Below are positions 1-8,725 of a DNA stretch of 38,577 nucleotides, piece by piece (within the stretch, counting starts at the first letter, position 1; every line of letters starts with the position of its first letter). Made by a program: the position numbers and the translations under genes. Source of the stretch: an uncultured Clostridia bacterium (GTDB lineage: Bacteria; Bacillota; Clostridia; TANB77; CAG-508); assembly GCA_944388625.1 (NCBI GenBank), contig CALXJM010000006.1, positions 1 through 38,577 of the forward strand. Direction: 5' to 3'. Below the pieces are notes generated by a model. The model searched no databases. It was not told the DNA's origin and saw only the letters and a program-made list of their open reading frames with translations.

Positions 1-72
<72 letters not shown>

Positions 73-89
73 CTGTGTAATAAGCAAAA

Positions 90-108
90 ACTAAACTAAA
101 GGTTTAGT
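90..108. repeat. Short perfect inverted repeat between the intron end and the XRE gene
   Basis: ACTAAAC (90-96) and GTTTAGT (102-108) are perfect inverted repeats around a 5-base loop. It could be an operator for the XRE protein encoded just downstream or part of the intron target site. No T-run follows, so a terminator is unlikely. A weak promoter candidate, TTGAGT (128-133), N17, TAATAT (151-156), lies between this repeat and the gene. Confidence 0.35.
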
Positions 109-185
109 AATGTAAACTAACTGTCGGTTGAGTTTGTGAAATATCTGTAATAATATAGAATTAACAATTAAAGGAGGGATTTTAT

Positions 186-584
186 ATGGCAAACAAAACT
201 CTTGGAGAAATAATTAGTTCTTTAAGAAAAGAAAAAAATATGACACAAAATGATTTAGCAGAAAAAATGAATGTTACTGACAAAGCAGTATCAAAATGGG
301 AAAGAAATTTATCTTGCCCTGATGTTAATTCTATTCCAAAGTTAGCAGAAATTTTAGGTGTTTCTGTAGAAGAACTATTAAATGCACAAGCCAAACCAGA
401 ACATAGCAAGGTAGAAGACATTATCAATATTACTTTAATTGGAGTTAGTCTTGCAATGGGTATTTGTATTGTAGTTACTTCTATATTAAAACAAATTGAT
501 ATGAATAATGCTATTATTATGCTAGGAATAGGGATAAGTTGTTTATCTATTTATTTACTAAAAAATAACAAAGACAAGGTCTAG
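186..584 (+). CDS. XRE-family helix-turn-helix regulator with C-terminal membrane segments
   Basis: The 132-residue protein begins with a Cro/CI-type helix-turn-helix at about residues 5-60. The NDLAEKMNVTDKAVSKWER stretch is typical of this family, as is the following CPDVNSIPKLAEILGVSVEELL. The C-terminal half (about 75-125) has two hydrophobic helices, so this is a membrane-tethered regulator. A strong AAAGGAGGG site lies 7 bases upstream of the ATG. It stands alone between the intron remnant and the two-component/ABC module. It may control that module, but nothing in the sequence shows its target. The family assignment is secure; the role is not known. Confidence 0.88.
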   Translation: MANKTLGEIISSLRKEKNMTQNDLAEKMNVTDKAVSKWERNLSCPDVNSIPKLAEILGVSVEELLNAQAKPEHSKVEDIINITLIGVSLAMGICIVVTSILKQIDMNNAIIMLGIGISCLSIYLLKNNKDKV

Positions 585-648
585 AACTTATGATTACTAG
601 CCCTACAACTTACAAGAGGCGGGGCAGGCAATTGGTGAAAATTACTTG

Positions 649-691
649 CAATAATATGCTATAATATGAAACATATTATAGCATATTATTG
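649..691. repeat. Perfect 19-20 bp AT-rich inverted repeat upstream of the response regulator
   Basis: AATAATATGCTATAATATG (650-668) is followed by AAA and then its exact reverse complement (672-690). A C-G pair at 649/691 extends the stem to 20 bp. No uridine tract follows. The left arm contains TATAAT (660-665). It could be a rho-independent terminator lacking a T tail, an operator, or a cruciform overlapping the promoter of the regulator gene that starts 40 bases downstream. Confidence 0.7.
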
Positions 692-730
692 TTGAGTATA
701 AGTATTATATAAATAATTTAGGAGAAATAA

Positions 731-1390
731 ATGAAAAAAATATTAGTGGTAGAAGATGATAATACAATTCATAAAATTATTGAGGACATTCTTAAAAAAG
801 AACACTACATTGTAATAAGTGCTTATTCTGGTACAGAAGCTATTTCTATAATAGAGAATGACAATATAGATCTAATACTTTTAGATTTAATGCTACCTGG
901 TATAAATGGAGAATATATAGTAAGGAAAGTAAATAAGACCGTTCCTATAATAGTCATTAGTGCTAAAACATCTTCAGCTGATAAAGTTAAAGTATTATTA
1001 GATGGTGCGAATGATTATATTACAAAACCTTTTGAAAAAATGGAACTTTTAGCTAGAATACAAGTGCAATTAAGAATAAGTAGTAATAAAAATAAAAATT
1101 TAAAATATAAGGATATAGAATTATTAGAAGATAATAAGACTATGAAAATTCAAACGAGTAAAATCACATTAACTAGAACAGAATATACAATAATGAGAGA
1201 GTTATTATTAAATCCAAGTAAAGTAGTTACGAAAACAAGATTATTAGATTTAATAAGTATAAATTTAGAAAGTTGTGATGAAAGTTCTTTAAAGGTTCAT
1301 GTAAGCAATATAAGAAAAAAAATAAGGAAAATTACACAAGTAGAATATCTTGAAGCTGTATGGGGAATAGGATTTAAAATAAAAGAATAA
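731..1390 (+). CDS. OmpR/PhoB-family response regulator
   Basis: A 219-residue DNA-binding response regulator. The receiver domain spans about residues 1-115, with the acidic pair D9/D10, the phospho-acceptor D52 in LILLDLMLPG, a Ser in VISAKT and the conserved Lys in ITKPF. The C-terminal winged helix (about 125-219) ends in the typical EAVWGIGFKI hairpin. GGAG precedes the ATG by 8 bases. It is separated from its probable partner kinase (start 3258) by the two ABC transporter genes. The order regulator, ATPase, permease, kinase is typical of lantibiotic or peptide-antibiotic sensing and resistance modules. Its probable target is the repeat array at 1391-1435. Confidence 0.93.
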   Translation: MKKILVVEDDNTIHKIIEDILKKEHYIVISAYSGTEAISIIENDNIDLILLDLMLPGINGEYIVRKVNKTVPIIVISAKTSSADKVKVLLDGANDYITKPFEKMELLARIQVQLRISSNKNKNLKYKDIELLEDNKTMKIQTSKITLTRTEYTIMRELLLNPSKVVTKTRLLDLISINLESCDESSLKVHVSNIRKKIRKITQVEYLEAVWGIGFKIKE

Positions 1391-1450
1391 AAAACTTTAC
1401 TAAAACTTTACTTTTTCTTAACCGTTTTCTTTACTATTTCTTATTATAAT
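1391..1450 (+). promoter_or_regulatory. Activator-type promoter with 11-bp-phased direct repeats
   Basis: AAAACTTTACT occurs twice in tandem (1391-1401 and 1402-1412). CTTTACT-like cores start at 1395, 1406, 1417 (CTTAACC) and 1429, spaced 11, 11 and 12 bases, about one helical turn each. A TATAAT -10 box lies at 1445-1450, and the matching -35 position (1422-1427) is poor. Tandem half-sites at one-turn spacing in front of a promoter without a good -35 box are the usual pattern of an OmpR-family activator. The regulator encoded immediately upstream is the obvious candidate. This promoter would drive the ABC transporter and kinase genes. Confidence 0.7.
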
Positions 1451-1473
1451 GAAATAGAAAGGAGAATAATTTT

Positions 1474-2389
1474 ATGGAATATGTATTAGAAACCAATAAT
1501 CTTGAAAAAAGATATGGAAGGTTTAAAGCAATAAGCAATTTGAATATGCAGATTGAAAAAGGTTCAATATATGGACTTGTAGGAAAAAATGGAGCAGGAA
1601 AAACAACTTTAATTAGGGTAATTTGTGATTTACAAAAGCCTACTATTCGGAACATACTCAATTTATGGAATTTCAAATAAAAATAAAGAAATTGAAAGAA
1701 ATAGAGTAAGAATGGGAGCGATTATAGAAAACCCTTCAATTTGTCTTAATATGACAGCAGAGGAAAATTTAAAAGAACAATATAAAATTGTAGGTATTCC
1801 AGATGAAGAAAGTATATATGAAATATTAAAAATTGTTAAACTTGAGAACACAAAAAATAAAAAAGCAAAATACTTTTCTTTAGGAATGAAACAACGTTTA
1901 GGAATTGCAATTGCATTAGTAGGAAAACCAGACTTTATTCTTTTAGATGAACCTATAAATGGTCTAGATCCAGAAGGAATTATAGAAATAAGAGAATTGA
2001 TTTTGAAGTTAAATAAAGAAAATGGAATCACATTTCTAATATCTAGTCATTATTTGGATGAATTATTTAAAATTGCAACTTACTATGGTTTTATGGATAG
2101 AGGTAGAATTGTAAAGGAAATTAGTAAAAAAGAATTGGAAACGAACTTAAAAAAAAGAACACAACTAAAAGTAAACAACATAAAGGAATGTGTTAAATAT
2201 TTAGAAGAAACACAGATAGCATATAAAATTATTTCAGATGAAATAATTGATATATATGAAAAAGTTAATGTTACAGAAATTGTATCTGCACTTTCAAAAA
2301 GAAACTGCATTGTTAATGATTTTCAAGAAAAAGGAGAAACATTAGAAAGTTATTATCTAAATTTGATTGGAGGTGCTGATAATGATTAA
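1474..2389 (+). CDS. ABC transporter ATP-binding protein, lantibiotic-immunity type, needing a +1 frameshift at CGG
   Basis: The reading frame from ATG 1474 carries Walker A (GKNGAGKTT) and then meets CGG at 1648-1650; read straight on it stops at 1680. Skipping C1648 and reading GGA (1649-1651) gives the expected continuation KPTI-GTYSIYG and a full 304-residue ATPase. Downstream are an E-loop in place of the Q-loop (MGAIIENP), signature YFSLGMKQRLGIA, Walker B ILLDEPINGLDP and switch His in SSHYLDEL. The E-loop is a known trait of LanF-type immunity ATPases. GGAG lies 9 bases before the ATG, and the stop overlaps the permease start. Either a pseudogene or, as I favour, a gene decoded by frameshifting: the same CGGA pattern occurs in two other genes here. 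Confidence 0.82.
1648..1651 (+). other. CGGA +1 frameshift site in the ABC ATPase
   Basis: The zero-frame codons are CCT ACT ATT CGG AAC. The frame that restores the protein skips the C and reads GGA ACA TAC. The glycine lies where these ATPases normally have the Gly of the PTSG turn. Confidence 0.7.
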
Positions 2390-3248
2390 ATTATTAAGAG
2401 CAGGTTTTTTTAGATTAAAAAAAGAAATTATGTTTTGGTTGTTTATTGTTGTAACAATTTTTGTAGCAGGAATTAGAATATTGACTACAACACACAATGA
2501 GCCATTAGATAAATTTTTATATGATTATATTGTATATATTGGGCTTTTAATTGCAATATTTGTTAGTGTATTTGTTGGAAAAGAACATTCGGAGGGAATT
2601 ATTAGAAATAAAATAATAGTTGGGCATAATAGAACTTCAATATACATATCAAATTTAATAATTAGTATAGTAGTATCAGTATTTTGTGAATTTATTTATA
2701 TTGCAATAATGTTTTTTATTGGAAGCAAAATATATGAACCACTACAAATGCAAATATCACAATTATCAATTATTATATTAAATGCAGTATTAATTATCAT
2801 TACATATTGTTCTATTTTTAACTTAATATCAATGCTTTGTTCAGAGATAACAATATCTGTAGTTATGAGTGTAGTTATATTTGTTATTATGTTTGTTTCA
2901 GAAATGCTTATAGGAGAAACTGCAAATCAACCCAAATACATAACAAGTTCAAATTGGGATAATGGCGTCCGAACTATTGTAAATCAAGAACCAAATCCTA
3001 ATTATCCAGGAGATGATATAGTAAATTTTGCTAAAACAATATATCTATTATTACCACAAGGACAAGCAAACCTAATAAAAAATTCAAAATTAACGGATTC
3101 TAATGAAATAAGAGAACAACTATACACGAAAGAAGAAATTGAAGAAAATATAAAACAATTACATCAAATGCCAATATATTCTCTTATTGTAATTAGTGTT
3201 ATTAATATGAGTGGTTTATACTTGTTCTCAAAAAAAGAATTAAAGTAG
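2382..3248 (+). CDS. ABC-2 type transporter permease
   Basis: About 288 residues with roughly six hydrophobic helices: near residues 17-35, 49-68, 92-116, 130-150, 160-182 and 265-282. The large polar segment at about 185-260 should be extracellular between the last two. I chose ATG 2382, which has GGAGG at 2369-2373 and 8 bases of spacing. The TTG at 2367 is in frame but lies on the Shine-Dalgarno itself. The gene overlaps the ATPase stop, a sign of translational coupling. It should form the membrane part of the transporter with the preceding ATPase, probably exporting or expelling a cationic peptide or lantibiotic. Substrate is inferred from context only. Confidence 0.85.
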   Translation: MIKLLRAGFFRLKKEIMFWLFIVVTIFVAGIRILTTTHNEPLDKFLYDYIVYIGLLIAIFVSVFVGKEHSEGIIRNKIIVGHNRTSIYISNLIISIVVSVFCEFIYIAIMFFIGSKIYEPLQMQISQLSIIILNAVLIIITYCSIFNLISMLCSEITISVVMSVVIFVIMFVSEMLIGETANQPKYITSSNWDNGVRTIVNQEPNPNYPGDDIVNFAKTIYLLLPQGQANLIKNSKLTDSNEIREQLYTKEEIEENIKQLHQMPIYSLIVISVINMSGLYLFSKKELK

Positions 3249-3257
3249 GAGAAAAAA

Positions 3258-4142
3258 TTGAATATTAGTTTATTAATGATTACAATAGCACTATTTTGTA
3301 TTTGTATAGGAACTGTAATAAAAATATATGTTATGAAAAAATCAATCAAAGAAATAGAAAGCATATATAAATATATATTAAATTCTGATACTAATAATGT
3401 TATTACAATAACTTCAAATGATAAAGATATAAAAAAATTAACAAATAGCCTAAATAAAGAATTTAAGGAATTACGAAATCAAAAATTACAATATGAAAGT
3501 GGAAATCAAAAGTTAAAAAGATTAATGACTGACATTTCACATGATTTAAGAACACCATTTACAGCAATCAATTGTTATGTCGAAACGCTTGAAGAAGAAA
3601 CCTTAAGTGAAAAACAAAAAGAATGTGTAGACATTATAAAAAATAAGGCAAAAGAATTAACATCTCTTACAGAACAGCTAAGAGATTTATCAATAGGCGT
3701 AGACACAGAGAGAAAAATAAATAAAGAAAACTGTTGCATAAATAATATTTTAGAAGAAACAATAGCAAGTTATTATAATTCATTTAAAATAAAAAATATA
3801 GTTCCAAATATTAATATATGTGAAAAAAAGATATACAGAAATATAGATAAAGATATGGTAATTAGAATTTTTGAAAATTTAATATCAAATATTATTAAAT
3901 ATAGTGATAGCAATTGCAATATTATATTAAGTGAAAATGGAAAAATATCTTTTTCAAACAAAGCCAGCAAATTAGACGTAACAACTGTAAAAAGAATTTT
4001 TGACAGATATTATACTTTAGAAAATATGAAAAAATATTCTGGATTAGGACTTGCAATAGCAAAACAATTAGTTGAATTAAATGGAGGAATAATCACAGCT
4101 AAATACCTAAAAAATGAATTATATATTGAATTATTATTTTGA
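3258..4142 (+). CDS. Sensor histidine kinase, single membrane helix
   Basis: A 294-residue kinase. One hydrophobic helix at about residues 3-25 is followed by a short linker with no extracellular sensor domain. The HisKA segment holds the phospho-acceptor H95 in ISHDLRTPFTAI, and the ATPase domain has an N-box (FENLISNIIKYS) and a G-box (YSGLGLAIAKQLVELNGG). The start is TTG 3258 with AGGAG 6 bases upstream, and only 9 bases separate it from the permease stop. Lacking a sensor domain, it probably senses through the adjacent transporter or within the membrane, as is common for kinases of peptide-antibiotic resistance modules. Its partner should be the regulator at 731-1390. Confidence 0.9.
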   Translation: MNISLLMITIALFCICIGTVIKIYVMKKSIKEIESIYKYILNSDTNNVITITSNDKDIKKLTNSLNKEFKELRNQKLQYESGNQKLKRLMTDISHDLRTPFTAINCYVETLEEETLSEKQKECVDIIKNKAKELTSLTEQLRDLSIGVDTERKINKENCCINNILEETIASYYNSFKIKNIVPNINICEKKIYRNIDKDMVIRIFENLISNIIKYSDSNCNIILSENGKISFSNKASKLDVTTVKRIFDRYYTLENMKKYSGLGLAIAKQLVELNGGIITAKYLKNELYIELLF

Positions 4143-4320
4143 AATAAATTAAATTGTCAAAGTAACAATTTATGGAGTTGATAATAAATGAATAAAAAAT
4201 ATTATTATCTAATATAGATAAAGCTCATAATACTGAAATGGGCACTAATAGGATTAAGAAAATTATAATTTACCATAAAAAATGTCTACTAAAACTATTT
4301 TAATTTTTCAACACTCTTGC

Positions 4321-4326
4321 TATAAT
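4321..4326 (+). promoter_or_regulatory. Candidate -10 box upstream of the DUF3221-like gene
   Basis: TATAAT at 4321-4326 lies 42 bases before the ATG at 4368. No convincing -35 hexamer is visible at 17-18 bases upstream. The 225-base gap after the kinase otherwise holds only a nine-codon open frame at 4189 with a GGAG, which I do not call a gene. Confidence 0.4.
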
Positions 4327-4367
4327 AGATAATACATGAAGATATTATAAATGGGGAGGTAATATTT

Positions 4368-5273
4368 ATGAAAAAGCTTTTAAAAGCAATTGTAGTTATT
4401 TTAGGAATAATAATTATTTTAGGAATTGTATTTTTTACAGTAGATTATAACAGAATTCAGAAACAAGAAAAGCCTATTTTTTGTATTCAAAATCCAGCAG
4501 GAATGATAAACGATGGAGGTACAATAGAATATTTCGGACTAGGCTATAAAATAATAGATTTCCATACATTAGCAGGATATGACGATATAAAGATAGGCAC
4601 TTGGTTTATGGAATACAATGACTTTGAAGAAGAAATGAAAGAATATGAAGAAAGATTTGAAGAAGAAATGGGAAAGGAAGAATATTCATTTTTTGGAAAA
4701 GTAATCGAATCCACATCAAAATATATTATAGTAGAACCAAATGAAAATGAAGAAATACGAAAATCAGCAGATAAAATTAGTATTGGTTTAGGCAAAAATA
4801 ATGATGCACTTTATGAAATAGGAACTAATGTAAAAATAACTTATGACGGAATTGTAATGGAAAGTTATCCTGCACAAATAAATGCAATCAAAATTGAATT
4901 AAAATCAGCCGATAACTTTGAAATTATTTTTAAAGAGAGGCAACAAACAGATAGTTACAATAGAATTTATGCAATACTAGATAAATCAGAAACAAATAAA
5001 TACAATTACACTATATATGCTTATGAAGGAAGTGTAAATATTGTAATAGATGAACAAGAATATACTTTAAGAGAAGCATTATTAGAAAATAAAATAACAA
5101 TGGAAGAAATCATAGCAAAGGCTAATAAAGATTTTCCAGATGCTATTTCTTATGATGATGGTGGAAGTATAGAATATCATTATGAAAACTATACAATAAT
5201 AAAATTACATACTTTAGATGGAAATAGAGATGTATATATTGGAACTAAAGACATGACAATTAATGATTTATAA
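4368..5273 (+). CDS. Membrane-anchored protein with a DUF3221-like (YobA-like) domain flanked by related segments
   Basis: 301 residues. A hydrophobic helix at about 7-28 anchors the protein with its bulk outside the cell. Residues about 50-83 (GGTIEYFGLGYKIIDFHTL and IGTWFMEYNDF) recur in variant form at the C-terminus, about 263-301 (GGSIEYHYENYTIIKLHTL and IGTKDMTINDL). Between them, residues about 107-180 resemble the small beta-barrel DUF3221 domain (GKVIESTSKYIIVEPNENE, then YEIGTNVKITYDG). GGGGAGG lies 9 bases before the ATG. No catalytic residues can be named. Its gene neighbours (drug-sensing module before, P-loop protein after) do not define its role. The domain match is by eye and moderately sure. 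Confidence 0.7.
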   Translation: MKKLLKAIVVILGIIIILGIVFFTVDYNRIQKQEKPIFCIQNPAGMINDGGTIEYFGLGYKIIDFHTLAGYDDIKIGTWFMEYNDFEEEMKEYEERFEEEMGKEEYSFFGKVIESTSKYIIVEPNENEEIRKSADKISIGLGKNNDALYEIGTNVKITYDGIVMESYPAQINAIKIELKSADNFEIIFKERQQTDSYNRIYAILDKSETNKYNYTIYAYEGSVNIVIDEQEYTLREALLENKITMEEIIAKANKDFPDAISYDDGGSIEYHYENYTIIKLHTLDGNRDVYIGTKDMTINDL

Positions 5274-5299
5274 TTAGAGAGTAAGTTTTGGAGGCTCAC

Positions 5300-5818
5300 A
5301 TGAACAAAATATGTATAATAGGTTGTAGTGGAACAGGGAAAACAACACTTGCAAATAATTTAGGAAAAGAACTTAATTTACCTGTATACCATCTTGACGG
5401 AATAAACTACTTTGCTAACTGGAAAGCTAGAGATAAAAAAGAACGAGATAAAATAATTCTAGAAAAAATAGAAGAAGACAAGTGGATTATAGATGGAACA
5501 TATAATTCCACATTATTACAACGCTTCGAAAAATCTGATTTTATTATTTTCTTAGATTATTCATCATTTGCTAGCACAATTAGTGTAATAAAAAGATTTA
5601 TAAAAAATAGAGGAAAAGAGAAAGAAGAAATTCCAGGTTGCAAAGAACAATTAGACTGGGATTTTTTTTGGTGGGTAGTAAATTGGAGAAAAAACAAAAG
5701 GAGCGGAATAATTAAAACAATAAATCAAATTGACAGAAATAAAATATATATTTTTAAAAACAGAAGGCAACTAAATAAATGGTATAAAAACCAGTTTAAT
5801 AAGAAAATTGAACATTGA
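5300..5818 (+). CDS. FlaR/adenylate-kinase-like P-loop NTPase
   Basis: 172 residues from ATG 5300, which has GGAGG 5 bases upstream; the in-frame TTG at 5288 overlaps that site. A Walker A motif (GCSGTGKTTLA) lies at about residues 7-17. HLDGINYFANWKARDKKER follows at the nucleotide-monophosphate-binding region, and then WIIDGTYNSTL. This pattern is that of the small ATPases annotated as DNA topology modulation protein FlaR or adenylate-kinase-like AAA proteins. The true substrate of this family is uncertain. The stop is TGA, which supports use of the standard bacterial code. Confidence 0.78.
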   Translation: MNKICIIGCSGTGKTTLANNLGKELNLPVYHLDGINYFANWKARDKKERDKIILEKIEEDKWIIDGTYNSTLLQRFEKSDFIIFLDYSSFASTISVIKRFIKNRGKEKEEIPGCKEQLDWDFFWWVVNWRKNKRSGIIKTINQIDRNKIYIFKNRRQLNKWYKNQFNKKIEH

Positions 5819-5909
5819 AATAAAAACATCTACTTTATAATATTTAATATAGACTTATCAGAACAGCTTACATTTATTTCCAATTGTAGCGAGCAGATAA
5901 ATTCATGTT

Positions 5910-5931
5910 AAGCAAGAGTATAATCTTGCTT
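5910..5931 (+). terminator. Hairpin between the FlaR-like gene and mgtA, possible weak terminator
   Basis: AAGCAAGA (5910-5917) pairs with TCTTGCTT (5924-5931) around the loop GTATAA. Only a short, broken T stretch follows. It could terminate the FlaR-like transcript or form part of the mgtA leader. I do not see the conserved core of an M-box magnesium riboswitch in the 211-base gap. Confidence 0.4.
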
Positions 5932-6029
5932 TATATTAAATAAAAATAAAAAATCCATTGATTTAAATTGCTATTTATGTTTTAATTTATAAAGAACAAA
6001 TTAAGTATAATTTATAGGAGATAATAGTT

Positions 6030-8637
6030 ATGCATAATTTAAAAGAAGATGTTGATGTATATAAAATGTATGGTAATGATAGTAAAATGCCTAAAGATGA
6101 ATTTATGAAAAAATATAAAATTAATGAAAGAGGATTATCAACCGAAAAAGCAGAAGAAAATATACGCAATTTAGGGCTAAATGAAATTAAACGAGCTAAA
6201 CCAAAAAAATGGTACCATTACTTTCTAGAAAGTCTGCTTACTCCATTTAACTGTATACTAATAGGAATTTCAATTATTTTGATTTATACAGACATTTACT
6301 TGGCTGAACAGCCAAGCTATGCCAATATTATTGTTATAGCAATTTTAGTTGTAGCAAGTACTTTATTAGACTTTTTCGAATCATACAGATCAAACAAAGC
6401 AGCAGAAAAACTAAAAGAAATGGTTGCAACAACAGCATTAGTAATAAGAAATGGCAATGAAATAGAAATACCTGTAAAAAATGTAACAGTTGGAGATATT
6501 GTCTTATTATCAGCAGGAAGTATGATACCTGCCGATTTGAGAATAATTGAATGTAAAGATTTATATGTGGGCCAATCTTCATTAACAGGAGAGTCAGACA
6601 GCGTAAAAAAGACTGTAGAGCTAGAAAACACTGAAAACGAATTAGACAATATTGCAGAACTAGATAATATATGCTTTATGGGTACAAATGTTATATCAGG
6701 CTCTGCAAAAGGAGTTGTTATAAAAACTGGAGACTTCACATATTTTGGCAAAATTGCTTATACAATAAGTTCTGGAAAAGAAAAAACAGCATTCCAAAAG
6801 GGAATTGAAAACATCAGTAAATTATTAATAAGATTCATGTTAATTATGATACCACTAGTGTTTATAATAAATGTACAAAAGCATGATATTGTATTGGCAT
6901 TTACCTTTGCTGTTGCAATAGCTATATGCATAACACCACTGTTATTACCAGTTATCCTATCATCAAGCCTATCTAAAGGTGCAGTTAGGATGTCTAAAAA
7001 GAAAACTATAGTAAAAAAATTAGATTCTATACAAAATTTTGGAGCCATGAACATACTCTGCACAGATAAAACAGGAACATTAACAGAAGATAGAATTGTT
7101 CTAGAAAAATATTTAGATATAAATGGCGAAGAAGATATAAGTGTATTAAAACAAGCATTTTTAAATTCATATTTTCAAACAGGATTAAAAGGAAGTATTG
7201 ATGAAGCTGTTATAAAAAGAGCATTAGAAAATGATATGAAAAGCATAACCGGAGAATATAAAAAAATAGACGAAATTCCTTTTGACTTTTCTCGTAGAAG
7301 ACTATCAGTGGTTGTAACAGACGGAACAAAAAAACAATTAATTACTAAAGGCGCAGTTGAAGAAATTTTAAATATTTGTACAATGGTGGAATATAAAGGG
7401 AAAGTAAGCCAAATTACAAGAGAAATAAAAACAAACATAGAAAAAATAACTAAAAATTTAAATGAAGAAGGCTTAAGAGTAGTAGCTGTGTGCAAAAAAA
7501 ATGATATTGAAAACATAGAAAAATTTAATATTTCAGATGAAAAGAATATGACTCTAATAGGATTTATAGGATTTTTAGATCCACCAAAAGAAAGCGCAAA
7601 AGAATCAATAGAAAAATTAAATAATGCAGGAATAAGAGTTATAGTACTTACTGGAGATAATGCAGAAGTTACAAGATGTGTATGTAACAAAGTTGGAATA
7701 AATTCTAAAAATATCATTTTAGGAAGCAAAATAGACAAAATTTCAGACATAGCATTATTAAGACTAGTTAAAAAAACAAATATATTTGCAAAACTTTCTC
7801 CTATACAGAAGGCAAGAATAGTAAGAGTACTAAAACAAGCAGGAAATATTGTAGGATATATGGGAGATGGAATTAACGATAGTCCATCACTAACTAATTC
7901 AGACGTTGGAGTATCTGTAGATACTGCCGTTGACATTGCCAAAGAATCAGCAGATATTATTTTGTTAGAAAAAGATTTAAATGTATTATTAGATGGAGTA
8001 ACAGAACGGAAGACGTACATTTGTAAATTTAATGAAATATATAAAAATGGCAACAAGTTTCAATTTTGGAGAGGTTGTATCAGTAATTATAGCAAGTGCT
8101 TGTTTGCCTTTTTTGCCAGAAACACCAATACAGCTATTAGTAGAAGGATTGTTATATGATTTTGGACAAATGACAATACCATTTGACAATGTAGACAAAG
8201 AACTTTTGGAAAAACCAAAAAAATTAGACATGAAAAGCTTAAAAAGATTTATGCTATTTATGGGACCAGTAAGTTCGCTCTTTGACTTAATTGTATTTAT
8301 ATCATTATGGTTCGTATTTATGGTAAGAGATGTTTCACACTTCCAAACAATATGGTTTACATATAGTATTGTTTCTAACTTAATAGGAATGCATATTATA
8401 AGAACGGCCAAAACACCATTTATAGAAAGTAATGCAAACAAGGCTGTATATATATCATCAAGCTTATTAATTATATTAGGAATTTTAGTGCCATTTACTC
8501 CTTTAGGAAATGCAATAGGACTAGTCCCAATAGCGGGACAGCATATATTAATGATATTTGCAGTAACCATCTTATATTGTATAGTAGCAAGCTTTGCAAA
8601 AAAAATATATATCAAAAAATATAAAGAATGGATATAA
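6030..8637 (+). CDS. mgtA: MgtA-type P-type ATPase (Mg2+ transporter), needing a +1 frameshift at CGG
   Basis: An 868-residue P3B-type ATPase when C8007 is skipped. Visible are TGES (186-189) in the actuator domain, the phosphorylated Asp D346 in CTDKTGTLTED, LTGDNAEV, and the hinge GDGINDSPSL. The zero frame runs into CGG at 8007-8009, then nonsense, and stops at 8159. Reading GGA at 8008-8010 gives VTE-GRRTFVNLMKYIKM, matching the highly conserved MgtA EGRRT segment. The C-terminal helices (LPFLPETPIQLL, FMLFMGPVSS, IRTAKTPFI) are typical of MgtA. TAGGAG lies 10 bases before the ATG. Length fits MgtA (about 900). No other lesion is seen, which argues against a decaying pseudogene. Confidence 0.88.
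8007..8010 (+). other. CGGA +1 frameshift site in mgtA
   Basis: The zero-frame codons are GTA ACA GAA CGG AAG. The restored frame is GAA, skip C, GGA AGA CGT ACA. The glycine regained is the conserved Gly of the MgtA E-G-R-R-T motif, which makes this the best-defined of the three sites. Confidence 0.75.
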
Positions 8638-8725
8638 GCATAAATACATATATATGCCAATTTACATTGTATAAAAGAATAGTAGATACACATAATACTA
8701 ATAAACGAATTTGGGAGGAAAGAAC

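Noticed and set aside
4189-4218. Nine-codon open frame with a GGAG upstream
   Set aside because: Too short and without any recognisable feature.
5819-6029. M-box or other Mg2+ riboswitch before mgtA
   Set aside because: Only one short hairpin is present; the conserved M-box core is not seen.
8018-8032. AAATTTA as a classical -1 slippery heptamer explaining the mgtA break
   Set aside because: The shift needed is +1, the heptamer is in the wrong phase, and homology in the +1 frame already resumes 15 bases earlier at GRRTF.
7175-8056. Long open frame on the - strand within mgtA
   Set aside because: It is a by-product of the AT-rich coding sequence opposite a well-supported ATPase; it has no start signals or recognisable domain. 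The same applies to 26893-27756 and 29876-30574.
8032-8637. Independent 201-residue membrane protein after mgtA
   Set aside because: It is the C-terminal part of MgtA in the +1 frame; homology is continuous from GGA at 8008.
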